From the NCBI GenBank assembly GCA_014649555.1, contig BMTG01000019.1:25290-89289 (forward strand): a DNA stretch of 64,000 nt, written 5' to 3'. Made by a program: the position numbers and the translations under genes. This document shows positions 27,617-36,608 of the stretch, one piece after another. Under the pieces are notes generated by a model. That model was not told the origin of the DNA and ran no database searches. It worked only from the letters and a program-made list of their open reading frames with translations. The stretch comes from Streptomyces globisporus. GTDB lineage: Bacteria; Actinomycetota; Actinomycetes; Streptomycetales; Streptomycetaceae. The first letter of the stretch is position 1; each line of letters opens with the position of its first letter.

Positions 27617-29725
27617 TTGCAAGCCTGGTTCAAGCGCACCAGTGGTGTGCCCGGTGACAGACGTGGAAAGTGGCTGGTCCTGGCCGCCTGGCTCATCATC
27701 GCGATGGCGCTGGGCCCGCTGGCGGGGAAGCTCGCCGACGTCCAGGACTCCAGCGCCAACGCCTTCCTTCCGCGCAGCTCGGAGTCCGCGAAGCTGAACA
27801 AGGAACTGGAGAAGTTCCGCGCCGACGAGCTGATGCCGGCCGTGGTGGTCTACAGCGCCGACGGCTCGCTGCCCGCCGAGGGGCGGGCCAAGGCCGAGAA
27901 GGACATAGCCGCCTTCCAGGAGCTGGCCGCCGAGGGCGAGAAGGTCGAAGCGCCCCTGGAGTCGGAGGACGGCCAGGCGCTCATGGTCGTCGTTCCGCTG
28001 ATCAGCGACGCCGACATCGTCGCCACGACGAAGAAGGTCCGCGATGTCGCGGACGCCAACGCCCCCCCGGGCGTCGCCATCGAGGTGGGCGGGCCCGCCG
28101 GGTCGACGACCGACGCCGCCGGCGCTTTCGAGTCCCTCGACTCCATGCTGATGATGGTCACCGGCCTGGTGGTCGCCATCCTGCTGCTGATCACCTACCG
28201 CTCCCCCATCCTGTGGCTGCTGCCCCTGCTCTCCGTCGGCTTCGCCTCCGTGCTGACCCAGGTCGGCACCTACATGCTCGCCAAGTACGCCGGGCTGCCG
28301 GTCGACCCGCAGAGCTCCGGCGTCCTGATGGTCCTCGTGTTCGGTGTCGGCACCGACTACGCCCTGCTGCTCATCGCCCGCTACCGTGAGGAACTGCGCC
28401 GCGAGCAGGACCGGCACGTGGCCATGAAGACCGCGTTGCGACGGTCGGGCCCGGCCATCCTGGCCTCGGCCGGCACCATCGCCATCGGCCTCGTCTGCCT
28501 GGTCCTCGCGGACGTCAACTCCTCCCGCTCCATGGGCCTGGTCGGCGCGATCGGCGTGGTCTGCGCCTTCCTCGCCATGGTCACGATCCTGCCCGCGCTG
28601 CTGGTCATCCTGGGCCGCTGGGTGTTCTGGCCCTTCGTTCCCCGCTGGACGCCGGAGTCGGCCGCGGCCCCCGAGGCACCGGCGTCCCACAGCCGCTGGG
28701 AGCGCATCGGCTCCGTCACGGCCGCCCGGCCGCGCCGCGCCTGGGTGCTGTCCTTGGCCGCGACGGGGCTTCTCGCCCTCAGTTCCCTCGGCCTCGACAT
28801 GGGACTCACCCAGAGCGAACTGCTCCAGACGAAGCCCGAGTCCGTCGTCGCCCAGGAGCGGATCTCCGCCCACTACCCGTCCGGCTCCTCCGACCCCGCC
28901 ACCGTCGTCGCACCCAGCGCGGACGTGGCCGAGGTCCGCCGGGCCGCCGAGGGGACCGACGGAGTGGTCTCCGTCCAGGACGGCCCCACCACTCCCGACG
29001 GAGAGCTGACCATGCTGTCCGTGGTGCTGAAGGACGTTCCCGACAGCAGTGGGGCCAAGGACACCATCGATGCACTGCGGGACAACACGGACGCTCTCGT
29101 GGGGGGTACGACGGCCCAGAGCCTGGACACCCAGCGCGCCTCGGTCCGTGACCTCTGGGTCACCGTCCCCGCGGTCCTGCTGGTGGTCCTGCTCGTCCTG
29201 ATCTGGCTGCTGCGCTCGGTCACCGGACCGCTGATCATGCTCGGCACCGTGGTCGTGTCGTTCTTCGCGGCCCTGGGGGCGTCCAACCTGCTCTTCGAGT
29301 ACGTGATGGGGCACGCCGGCGTCGACTGGTCGGTGCCGCTTCTCGGGTTCGTGTACCTGGTCGCCCTCGGAATCGACTACAACATCTTCCTCATGCACCG
29401 GGTGAAGGAGGAGGTCGCTCTGCACGGCCATGCCAAGGGCGTGCTCACCGGCCTGACCACCACCGGGGGCGTCATCACCAGTGCCGGCGTGGTCCTGGCC
29501 GCGACGTTCGCCGTCATCGCCACACTGCCGCTGGTCCCGATGGCCCAGATGGGTGTCGTGGTCGGCCTGGGCATTCTGCTGGACACCTTCCTCGTCCGGA
29601 CGATTCTTCTGCCGGCCCTGGCGCTCGATCTGGGCCCCCGGTTCTGGTGGCCGGGCGCGCTGTCGAAGACGTCCGGGGGACCGGCCCCCGTCCGCGAGGA
29701 CCGCACGTCCCAGCCCGTGGGCTGA
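27617..29725 (+). CDS. MMPL/RND-type membrane transporter
   Basis: A 702-residue transporter of the actinobacterial MMPL family with two repeats, each made of one TM, a large extracytoplasmic loop and a five-TM block. Typical segments are VFGVGTDYALLLIARYREELR in repeat one and LVALGIDYNIFLMHRVKEEVALHG in repeat two, with the proton-relay Asp residues (GTDY and GIDY). It probably exports a hydrophobic product or lipid and may protect the producer. The start is placed at TTG 27617 because AAGGAG stands six bases before it; an upstream GTG at 27554 lacks a ribosome site. Divergent from the adenylation gene across about 217 bases. Confidence 0.85.
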   Translation: MQAWFKRTSGVPGDRRGKWLVLAAWLIIAMALGPLAGKLADVQDSSANAFLPRSSESAKLNKELEKFRADELMPAVVVYSADGSLPAEGRAKAEKDIAAFQELAAEGEKVEAPLESEDGQALMVVVPLISDADIVATTKKVRDVADANAPPGVAIEVGGPAGSTTDAAGAFESLDSMLMMVTGLVVAILLLITYRSPILWLLPLLSVGFASVLTQVGTYMLAKYAGLPVDPQSSGVLMVLVFGVGTDYALLLIARYREELRREQDRHVAMKTALRRSGPAILASAGTIAIGLVCLVLADVNSSRSMGLVGAIGVVCAFLAMVTILPALLVILGRWVFWPFVPRWTPESAAAPEAPASHSRWERIGSVTAARPRRAWVLSLAATGLLALSSLGLDMGLTQSELLQTKPESVVAQERISAHYPSGSSDPATVVAPSADVAEVRRAAEGTDGVVSVQDGPTTPDGELTMLSVVLKDVPDSSGAKDTIDALRDNTDALVGGTTAQSLDTQRASVRDLWVTVPAVLLVVLLVLIWLLRSVTGPLIMLGTVVVSFFAALGASNLLFEYVMGHAGVDWSVPLLGFVYLVALGIDYNIFLMHRVKEEVALHGHAKGVLTGLTTTGGVITSAGVVLAATFAVIATLPLVPMAQMGVVVGLGILLDTFLVRTILLPALALDLGPRFWWPGALSKTSGGPAPVREDRTSQPVG

Positions 29726-29745
29726 GACCCGTCCCGACGAGACCC

Positions 29746-29785
29746 GTACGGCGGGCGGCCGGTTCCCCCGGGCCGCCCGCCGTAC
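29746..29785 (+). terminator. 15-bp stem hairpin after the MMPL gene
   Basis: The arms 29746-29760 and 29771-29785 pair perfectly around a 10-base loop, about 20 bases after the MMPL stop. There is no T-run. It probably ends or attenuates transcription before the O-methyltransferase gene. Confidence 0.7.
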
Positions 29786-29875
29786 GACTGAGCAACCCAG
29801 AAGATGGGCCGCCCGCGACCAGGCGTCACGATGGTGGCCCACCGGCCGCAGGCCGATCTCCCGGAAGGAAGCGCC

Positions 29876-30880
29876 GTGTTGGGCGATGAGGACGGCAAGG
29901 CCGCCGAGCTGTGGTCGATGGCGAACCTGGGTACTCCGATGGCCGTGCGCGTCGCGGCGACCCTGCGCATCGCCGACCACATCACGGCCGGAGCGCACAC
30001 CGCCGGCGAACTCGCCGAAGCGGCCGCCGTGCACGAGGAATCCCTCGACCGGCTGCTGCGCTACCTCACCGTCCGGGGCCTGCTGGACCGTGACGGGCTC
30101 GGCCGGTACACGCTGACCCCCCTGGGCCGGCCGCTGTGCGAGGACCATCCCGCCGGCGTCCGGGCCTGGTTCGACATGGAGGGAGCGGGGCGGGGCGAGC
30201 TGTCGTTCGTCGACCTGCTGCACAGCGTACGGACCGGGAAGGCCGCCTTCCCCCTGCGCTACGGCCGCCCCTTCTGGGAGGACCTGGCGGAGGACCCCCG
30301 CCGCGCGGAGTCCTTCAACCGGCTGCTCGGCCAGGACGTCGCCACTCGCGCCCCGGCCGTGGTGGCCGGCTTCGACTGGGCGAGCACCGGTCATGTCATC
30401 GACCTCGGAGGCGGCGACGGCTCCCTGCTGACCGCACTGCTGACCGCCTGTCCGTCACTGCGCGGCACGGTCCTGGACCTGCCCGAAGCGGTGCAGCGTG
30501 CCAAGGAGTCGTTCGCCGTGTCCGGACTGGACGACCGGGCGAACGCGGTCGCGGGCAGCTTCTTCGACGCCCTCCCCGCCGGCGCGGGCGCCTACGTCCT
30601 GTCCCTGGTCCTGCACGACTGGGACGACGAGGCGTCCGTCGCGATCCTGCGGCGCTGCGCCGAGGCGGCGGGGCAGACGGGATCGGTGTTCGTCATCGAG
30701 TCGACCGGCTCGGCGGGGGACGCCCCGCACACAGGTATGGACCTGCGCATGCTGTGCGTCTACGGAGCCAAGGAGCGCCGCGTGGAGGAGTTCGAGGAAC
30801 TCGCCGGCCGGGCCGGGCTCCGGGTCGTCGCCGTCCACCCCGCGGGCCCTTCCGCGATCATCCAGATGTCCGCGGTCTGA
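29876..30880 (+). CDS. sgcD4: SAM-dependent O-methyltransferase (SgcD4 type)
   Basis: A 334-residue methyltransferase of the plant COMT-like family with an N-terminal winged-helix dimerisation domain (AAAVHEESLDRLLRYLTVRGLL) and a Rossmann domain with HVIDLGGGDGSLLTALL. The catalytic His is in SLVLHDWDDEAS. C-1027 benzoxazolinate carries a methoxy group placed by SgcD4, and the neighbouring P450 supplies a hydroxyl, so this pair fits that step. GTG 29876 was chosen for its GGAAGGA ribosome site; the frame extends upstream without one. The P450 gene starts 56 bases after its stop. Confidence 0.85.
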   Translation: MLGDEDGKAAELWSMANLGTPMAVRVAATLRIADHITAGAHTAGELAEAAAVHEESLDRLLRYLTVRGLLDRDGLGRYTLTPLGRPLCEDHPAGVRAWFDMEGAGRGELSFVDLLHSVRTGKAAFPLRYGRPFWEDLAEDPRRAESFNRLLGQDVATRAPAVVAGFDWASTGHVIDLGGGDGSLLTALLTACPSLRGTVLDLPEAVQRAKESFAVSGLDDRANAVAGSFFDALPAGAGAYVLSLVLHDWDDEASVAILRRCAEAAGQTGSVFVIESTGSAGDAPHTGMDLRMLCVYGAKERRVEEFEELAGRAGLRVVAVHPAGPSAIIQMSAV

Positions 30881-30936
30881 CCGCCCGGAGCCCCGGCCCA
30901 TCGCGGCGCGGGCCACGGCAGACAAGGAGAGAGCGT

Positions 30937-32193
30937 ATGGCCGGCCTGGTCATGTCGCCGGTGGAGGCGCTCGACGCGCTGGGCACGGTGCAGGGGCGTC
31001 AGGACCCCTATCCCTTCTACGAGGCGATCCGCGCGCACGGGCAGGCGGTCCCCACGAAGCCCGGCCGCTTCGTGGTGGTCGGCCACGACGCGTGCGACCG
31101 GGTGCTGCGGGAACCGGCCCTGCGCGTCCAGGACGCCAGGAGCTACGACGTCGTCTTCCCCTCGTGGCGGTCGCACTCCTCGGTCCGGGGGTTCACCAGC
31201 TCCATGCTCTACAGCAACCCACCCGATCACGGCCGGTTGCGCCAGGTGGTGAGCTTCGCGTTCACCCCGCCCAAGGTGCGCCGGATGCACGGGGTGATCG
31301 AGGACATGACCGACCGGCTCCTCGACCGGATGGCCCGGCTCGGCTCCGGCGGCTCCCCGGTCGACCTCATAGCCGAGTTCGCCGCCCGGCTGCCCGTCGC
31401 GGTGATCAGCGAGATGATCGGCTTTCCGGCGAAGGACCAGGTGTGGTTCCGCGACATGGCCTCCCGGGTCGCCGTGGCGACGGACGGTTTCACCGACCCC
31501 GGCGCGCTCACGGGGGCCGACGCCGCCATGGACGAGATGAGCGCCTACTTCGACGACCTCCTGGACCGTCGCCGCCGCACCCCGGCCGACGACCTGGTCA
31601 CCCTGCTCGCCGAGGCCCACGACGGCTCCCCCGGGCGACTGGACCACGACGAACTGATGGGCACCATGATGGTGCTGCTCACAGCCGGGTTCGAGACAAC
31701 GAGCTTTCTGATCGGCCACGGGGCGATGATCGCCCTCGAACAACGGGCGCACGCGGCCCGGCTGCGTGCCGAACCCGACTTCGCCGACGGCTACGTCGAG
31801 GAGATCCTCAGGTTCGAGCCGCCGGTCCACGTCACCAGCCGGTGGGCTGCCGAGGACCTCGACCTGCTGGGCCTGTCCGTACCGGCGGGCTCCAAGCTGG
31901 TCCTGATCCTGGCCGCCGCGAATCGCGATCCCGGCCGATACCCCGAGCCCGGCCGCTTCGACCCCGACCGCTACGCGCCCCGGCCGGGCGGGCCGGAGGC
32001 CACCAGACCGCTGAGCTTCGGCGCGGGCGGCCACTTCTGCCTCGGCGCCCCGCTGGCGCGGCTGGAAGCCCGGATCGCGCTGCCGCGTCTGCTGCGCCGC
32101 TTCCCGGACCTGGCCGTGTCCGAGCCGCCCGTCTACCGCGACCGCTGGGTCGTCCGCGGCCTCGAAACCTTCCCCGTGACCCTCGGGTCCTGA
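30937..32193 (+). CDS. sgcD3: Cytochrome P450 hydroxylase (SgcD3 type)
   Basis: A 418-residue soluble bacterial P450. The I-helix reads LLTAGFETTSFLIG, the ExxR is in EEILRFEPPVH, and the heme loop is FGAGGHFCLGAPLARLEARIAL with the Cys ligand. Class I P450s need ferredoxin and reductase, for which no genes are seen here. Pairing with the O-methyltransferase suggests ring hydroxylation of the benzoxazolinate precursor before methylation, as proposed for SgcD3. It starts at ATG 30937 with AAGGAGAG and is followed by a strong hairpin. It is distinct from the E7-type P450 at 46.4 kb. Confidence 0.86.
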   Translation: MAGLVMSPVEALDALGTVQGRQDPYPFYEAIRAHGQAVPTKPGRFVVVGHDACDRVLREPALRVQDARSYDVVFPSWRSHSSVRGFTSSMLYSNPPDHGRLRQVVSFAFTPPKVRRMHGVIEDMTDRLLDRMARLGSGGSPVDLIAEFAARLPVAVISEMIGFPAKDQVWFRDMASRVAVATDGFTDPGALTGADAAMDEMSAYFDDLLDRRRRTPADDLVTLLAEAHDGSPGRLDHDELMGTMMVLLTAGFETTSFLIGHGAMIALEQRAHAARLRAEPDFADGYVEEILRFEPPVHVTSRWAAEDLDLLGLSVPAGSKLVLILAAANRDPGRYPEPGRFDPDRYAPRPGGPEATRPLSFGAGGHFCLGAPLARLEARIALPRLLRRFPDLAVSEPPVYRDRWVVRGLETFPVTLGS

Positions 32194-32237
32194 GCACCCG
32201 CCGGCCGGAACACGTGACCGTCCCGGCCGGCGGGTGC
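32194..32237. terminator. Hairpin between convergent P450 and oxygenase genes
   Basis: The arms 32194-32208 and 32223-32237 are perfect complements of 15 bases with a 14-base loop. The left arm begins on the base after the P450 stop codon, and the oxygenase gene ends 9 bases to the right. It can act on transcripts from both directions. Confidence 0.8.
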
Positions 32238-32245
32238 GCGCCCTC

Positions 32246-33427
32246 TCAGACGTACAGGGTGTTGGGCCCCTGACCACACAGCACCCGGCCGTACAGCTCC
32301 AGGTTGGTGCTCGGGTTCATGAGCGCGTGCAGCGTGATGCTCTGGGCATCGCGCTGCACGCGCTGGATCGGGACGTCGTTGTAGATCGAGGACCCGCCGC
32401 TCGCCTGGGCGAGGATGTCCACCGACTCCTTGCCCAGTCGGCACGCCCGCCCCAGCAGGCCGCGGCACAGCACCCGCTCCTCCAGCGTCCAGGCCTCGCC
32501 CGAAGCCCCCTTGGAGTCGACGAGGTCGGCCAGCCGATGGGCGTGGAACCGTGCCTCGTCGGCCAGCAGGGTCGCCTCGCCGAGCTGCAGGTGGGTGATC
32601 GGCGCCGAGCCCTGCTCCTCGTACTCGGTGTAGGTGATCTTGCGGCCGGGCAGCCTCCCGCGGAAGACGTCCTGGGCGGCCGCGGCCAGTCCGGTCATGG
32701 TGCCGACCGACGAGGCCGAGGCCACGGCCAGCATCGGCGCCCGGAACATCGGCGATCCGGCGTTGAGTTCGGAGGCGTACTGCTGCTGGAGCACCGCGCC
32801 CAGCGGAAGGACGCGCTCCTGGGGAACGAAGACGTCCGAGGCGATGGTGCTGACGCTTCCCGAGCCCCGGAGACCCGAGGTGTGCCAGTCGTCGACGATC
32901 TGCAGCTGGTCGGTCGGCACCAGGGCCATCACGGGCTGCATGCCGCCGTCGGGGGTCGGTGAGACGGCGATCAGAACCTGCCAGTGACTGTGCCAGGCAC
33001 CGCTGATGAAGCCCCACTTGCCGTTCACTACGACACCGCCGTCGACCGGGGCCGCCATGCCGCCGGGACTGAGGGTGCCGGAGACCCGGACATCCGGCCG
33101 GGAGAACACCTCGTCCTGCACGTGGTCGGGGAAGAGGCCCGCCATCCAGGTGGGTATCCACCACACCGAGGCCGTCCAGGCGGCCGATCCGTCGCCGCGC
33201 GCCAGCTCGGCGGCCACGTCCACCAGGGTGCGGGCGTCGGACTCGAAGCCGCCGTAACGGGCCGGCACGCGCATGCGGAAGATCCCGGCTTCGGCCATCG
33301 CCTCGACCGACTCCTCGTGCAGCCGCCGGTTCTCCTCGGTCCAGGCCGCGTGGGACTGGAGCAGCGGCCTCAGCTTCGAGGCCCGTTCCACCAGTTCGGT
33401 ACGGGCGGGCGTAGACGTCTGGTCCAC
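32246..33427 (-). CDS. Acyl-CoA dehydrogenase-fold flavin monooxygenase
   Basis: A 393-residue protein of the acyl-CoA dehydrogenase superfamily, resembling the group D flavin monooxygenases (such as HsaA-type hydroxylases) more than true dehydrogenases. Segments include MRVPARYGGFESDARTLVDV, ARGDGSAAWTASV, VNGKWGFISGAWHSHW and DDWHTSGLRGSGSV. The usual catalytic Glu of dehydrogenases is not obvious. Reduced flavin could come from the SgcE6-type reductase. It may hydroxylate the benzoxazolinate precursor or another aromatic; I recall a D-series monooxygenase in C-1027 but do not assign a symbol. GTG 33427 follows TGGAGGATCGA. Confidence 0.75.
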   Translation of the reverse strand: MDQTSTPARTELVERASKLRPLLQSHAAWTEENRRLHEESVEAMAEAGIFRMRVPARYGGFESDARTLVDVAAELARGDGSAAWTASVWWIPTWMAGLFPDHVQDEVFSRPDVRVSGTLSPGGMAAPVDGGVVVNGKWGFISGAWHSHWQVLIAVSPTPDGGMQPVMALVPTDQLQIVDDWHTSGLRGSGSVSTIASDVFVPQERVLPLGAVLQQQYASELNAGSPMFRAPMLAVASASSVGTMTGLAAAAQDVFRGRLPGRKITYTEYEEQGSAPITHLQLGEATLLADEARFHAHRLADLVDSKGASGEAWTLEERVLCRGLLGRACRLGKESVDILAQASGGSSIYNDVPIQRVQRDAQSITLHALMNPSTNLELYGRVLCGQGPNTLYV

Positions 33428-33729
33428 TCGATCCTCCAGGAATCATGAGACGCCCTGTCCGCGGTATGCGGAAGCAGGCGTCTGCGCGCATCGGTCAGGA
33501 CGGCGTCGCCCTGCTCCCGCATGGTTCACCGAGTCCCGCGGACGTCGCATCTCCTTGATTGCCGGTCACCTACCCGATGCCGATCGGGCTCGTGCGACAG
33601 CGCATCCCACGAGAAGTCCACGAACGGTCCGGGAAGCCAGAATGTGCTTCTCGGCCGGAGCCACGGCCGGCGCCGGCGCCCGTCGCCGGTCACGCCGGAC
33701 CGCGCCCGGACCGGTCATGGAGGCAGCCC
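33428..33729. other. Intergenic region between divergent genes
   Basis: These 302 bases separate the flavin monooxygenase gene (minus) and the small protein gene (plus) and should carry both promoters. An interrupted inverted repeat spans 33448-33483, with outer arms agacgcc and ggcgtct at 33448-33454 and 33477-33483 and an inner 5-bp stem; it overlaps the 5' leader of the minus-strand gene and may be an operator or leader hairpin. I see no convincing gene. Confidence 0.45.
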
Positions 33730-34065
33730 ATGAGTGACAACGACAGCCCGTCCCGGGCGCCGGCCGCGGTGGCACCCGCCACCGCGAAACCGTCGGCCGG
33801 CACGGTCCTCGGCGCCGCGGTGGCTTCGCCCGCCGCCTACACCGCGGCGACCGCCCAGGAAGCGGCGACCGCGCTGGTCCGCATGCTGATGGAACAGATG
33901 GTGCTCGGTCCCGGCGCGGTCGGTCCCGAGACCCGCGCGGACGGCCCGGCGCGGCGGATCGGCTCCGACGACGGCCCGGCGCCGCAGCCCGGACCGGACG
34001 CGCCGGGCGAACCCCCGCCCACGTGGGCGCCGAACCTCGACGACGGGAAGGTAGGAGGACGATGA
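33730..34065 (+). CDS. Hypothetical small Ala/Pro-rich protein
   Basis: A 111-residue protein without a family I recognise. The N-terminal third is Ala/Pro-rich, the middle has one possible helix (AQEAATALVRMLMEQMVLG), and the C-terminal half is rich in Gly, Pro and Asp and looks disordered. No signal peptide or cysteine is present. Its stop overlaps the start of the following AhpD-like gene (ATGA), so the two are coupled and probably work together. It may be a small partner of that enzyme. Confidence 0.6.
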   Translation: MSDNDSPSRAPAAVAPATAKPSAGTVLGAAVASPAAYTAATAQEAATALVRMLMEQMVLGPGAVGPETRADGPARRIGSDDGPAPQPGPDAPGEPPPTWAPNLDDGKVGGR

Positions 34066-35102
34066 GGCCGCTCGTTCGGGCAGTGCTGCGGGGTTCCCTG
34101 CGGCAGGTGAGGTACGTGGACGTGGTCTCCCCGCGCCGGGCGCGCTCCCTGGTGGCGCGGGTGTACCGGGAGACGGAGGAGCAGTTCGGCGTGCTCGCGC
34201 CCCCTCTGGCCCTCCACTCGCCCGCCGCGGCGTCGTTGGCCGCGACGTGGCTCATGCTGCGGGAGACACTGCTGGTCGACGGGCGGGTGAGCCGGGCGGT
34301 GAAGGAGACGGTCGCCACCGAGGTCTCCCGTGCCAACGACTGTCCGTACTGCGTCCAGGTCCATCAGGCGGTACTCGGGACACTGCCTCCGGACGGCGGC
34401 CAGGCCGGGCTCCTGCGGTGGGTCCGGGAGGCAGGCCGACGGCCCGGCGGCGGTGCGGCGGGCGGCGGGCGGTCGCTTCCGTTCAGCGGTGAACAGGCGC
34501 CGGAACTGTGCGGCGTCGTGGTCACGTTCCACTACATCAACCGCATGGTCTCCCTCTTCCTCGACGACTCCCCCATGCCGGCCCGGACGCCGACACCGTT
34601 GCGCGGGCCCATCATGAGGACCACCGCACTGGCCATGCGCCCCGTCGGCCCGGGGCCGCTGACACCGGGCGCATCGCTCGACCTGCTGCCTCCGGCTCCC
34701 CTGCCGCCCGGACTGGAGTGGGCCGAGGGCAACCCTTTCGTGGCCCAGGCGCTGGGGCGTGCCGTCGCCGCCGTGGACCAGGGAGCGCACTGGGTGCCCG
34801 AACCGGTCCGGGAGCGGCTGCGCACACGTCTGGACACCTGGGACGGATCGGCGCCGGGCCTCGGCCGGGGATGGCTCGACGAGGCCGTGTCCGGCCTGCC
34901 GCCCCAGGACGTGCCCGCGGCACGGCTGGCGCTGCTGACGGCCTTCGCCCCCTACCAGGTGCTCCCGGACGACGTCGAGGAGTTCAGACAGCGTCGGCCC
35001 ACCGACCGCGAACTCGTCGAGCTCACGTCCTACGCCGCGCTGACCACGGCCGTCCGTGTCGGTCGCACGCTCGTCGTGCCCGACGCCGCCGGGCCGGGAT
35101 GA
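34062..35102 (+). CDS. AhpD-like (carboxymuconolactone decarboxylase fold) protein
   Basis: A 346-residue protein with an AhpD-type redox motif: Cys94, Cys97 and His101 in ANDCPYCVQVHQAV, preceded by VSRAVKETVATEVSRA, the helix that normally carries the proton-relay Glu. AhpD proteins are thiol peroxidases or reductase adaptors, usually about 170 residues; this one is twice that length, and the C-terminal half (PPGLEWAEGNPFVAQALGRA and onward) has no motif I recognise. It could handle peroxide or a thiol/disulfide step. It is convergent with the SDR gene, whose unshifted frame ends 31 bases away. Confidence 0.72.
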   Translation: MRPLVRAVLRGSLRQVRYVDVVSPRRARSLVARVYRETEEQFGVLAPPLALHSPAAASLAATWLMLRETLLVDGRVSRAVKETVATEVSRANDCPYCVQVHQAVLGTLPPDGGQAGLLRWVREAGRRPGGGAAGGGRSLPFSGEQAPELCGVVVTFHYINRMVSLFLDDSPMPARTPTPLRGPIMRTTALAMRPVGPGPLTPGASLDLLPPAPLPPGLEWAEGNPFVAQALGRAVAAVDQGAHWVPEPVRERLRTRLDTWDGSAPGLGRGWLDEAVSGLPPQDVPAARLALLTAFAPYQVLPDDVEEFRQRRPTDRELVELTSYAALTTAVRVGRTLVVPDAAGPG

Positions 35103-35132
35103 ACGGCCCCGCAACGGCTCGGGAAGGCTGTC

Positions 35133-35991
35133 TCACGGCCGGAGGCGTACGCCGGTGAGGTGCTCGGACTCCTCCCAGAGGCGGCGCCGGGCCCCGGGGT
35201 CGACGGCCGCTCCGCCGGGGCGCACGAGCCCGGGTGCGCCCCGCCCGCAGACCGGGCAGCATCCCCGCCGCGGCGGGCTGCAGGAACAACGGGGCGAGCG
35301 GGGAGCCGAGCCTGCGCACGGGCGCGGGAAAGTCCCGGCCCAGACCGGTCGCGGTCAGCCCGGGATGAGCGGCGAGCGAGGCCAGCTCCGCGCCGGACTC
35401 CGCCAGTCTGTGATGGAGTTCCAGCGCGAACATGAGGTTGGCCAGCTTGGACTGGTTGTAGGCCCGGTACCGGCTGTAGCGGCGTTCGCCGTGAAGGTCG
35501 CGGAAGTCGATGCGCCCCAGCCGGTGCAGATAGCTGCTGATCGTCACGACCCGCGCGCCCGGCGCGGCCCGCAGGCTGTCCAGGAGCAGGCCGGTGAGGG
35601 CGAAGTGCCCCAGGTGGTTCGTGGCGAACTGGAGTTCGTGACCGTCCGGGGTGCGGGCCCGGTCGGTCCACATCACGCCCGCGTTGTTGACCAGCAGGTG
35701 GATGCGCGGGAAGCGGTCGCGCAGTTCCTCGGCGCCGGCACGCACCGACGCGAGACGGGAAAGATCCAGCCGTCTGACCGTCAGTTGCGCCGACGGCACC
35801 CGGCTTTGGATGCGGGCCGCCGCGGCGACCCCGCGGTCCGGATCGCGCACGGCCAGCACCACGTGGGCGCCGTGCCGGGCGAGCTCCTGCGCCAGGTGCA
35901 GTCCGATGCCGGAGCTGGCACCGGTGACCACCGCGGTGGTTCCGGTACGGTCCGGGACATCGGCGGCGCTCCAGCGTCGCCGCGTTCTCAT
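35133..35991 (-). pseudogene. Short-chain dehydrogenase with a 3' frameshift
   Basis: An SDR of the retinol-dehydrogenase-like type: VTGASSGIGLHLAQEL (NAD(P) loop), LLVNNAGVMW, FATNHLGHFALTG, ISSYLHRLG and the catalytic YNQSK. Up to about GMLPGLRAG the frame is normal. After that the reading frame runs 110 bases past the expected end and turns into Arg/Pro-rich sequence lying antisense to the AhpD-like gene. One base over in phase, the sequence continues PGLVRPGGAAVDPGARRRLW and then EESEHLTGVRLRP followed by TGA at 35133-35135, a normal SDR tail. One G too many in the ggggcgc run near 35240 explains it. ATG 35991 has GGGAGGG upstream. Confidence 0.75.
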
Positions 35992-36015
35992 CGGTCGTCC
36001 CTCCCGGGGGATGCG

Positions 36016-36567
36016 TCAGCCGGCCTGGGCCATCGCGGCCCGGTAGCCGTTGGCGACGATCTGCCGGGCGGAGTGCTCGTAGTACTCGTCGTCCTTCGGC
36101 AGCTCCGTGGCGAGACCGCTGACGTACCGGTTGAACATGCAGAACGCGGCGGCGATCAGAACGGTGTCGTGCAGAGCGGTGTCGTCCGCTCCCTCGGCCC
36201 GCGCCGAGGCGATCGCCCCTGCGGAGACCGGGCGCGCCGCGCTCTGGACCTCGGCGGCGACGGCCAGCAGCGCGCGCGTCCTGCCGTCGATGGGCGCGGT
36301 GGCGGGGTCGGCGAGGACGGCCTCGACGAGCTGCCGGCCTCCCGGCAGCTGCGCGGCGGCGAAGGCCCCGTGGGAGGCGGCGCAGAACTCGGTGGAGTTG
36401 AGATGCGAGACGTACGCCGCGATGAGCTCGCGTTGCCCCGGTTCCAGCGAGGACGGCGCCCGCAGCAGGGCGTTCGCGAGATCGCCCAGCGGTGCTGCGG
36501 TGCCGGGGTGGTGAGCCATCAGACCACTGATGCCGGGGAGGTCGTTGTCGAGTGCTATGTGGGGCAC
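36016..36567 (-). CDS. AhpD-like peroxidase-related protein
   Basis: A 183-residue carboxymuconolactone-decarboxylase-fold protein of the peroxidase-related group. The active motif is NSTEFCAASHG with Cys62 and His66; the second Cys of CxxC is Ser65 here. The helix ELIAAYVSHL precedes it. A single-Cys site suggests a peroxidase or other chemistry instead of a disulfide reductase. GTG 36567 follows GGAAGGAAG. It is 24 bases before the SDR gene and 41 bases after the VEWP peptide gene on the same strand, so the three probably form one operon starting near 36800. Confidence 0.8.
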   Translation of the reverse strand: MPHIALDNDLPGISGLMAHHPGTAAPLGDLANALLRAPSSLEPGQRELIAAYVSHLNSTEFCAASHGAFAAAQLPGGRQLVEAVLADPATAPIDGRTRALLAVAAEVQSAARPVSAGAIASARAEGADDTALHDTVLIAAAFCMFNRYVSGLATELPKDDEYYEHSARQIVANGYRAAMAQAG

Positions 36568-36608
36568 GGCTCTTCCTTCCGGGTGGACGAGGGGCGGACG
36601 GCGGCGGA

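Noticed and set aside
24877-27657. 926-residue plus-strand frame opposite the adenylation gene
   Set aside because: Antisense shadow of the adenylation enzyme, with no recognisable domain or ribosome site.
27554-29725. Longer start for the MMPL gene
   Set aside because: The upstream GTG has no ribosome site, whereas TTG 27617 has AAGGAG and the protein aligns from there.
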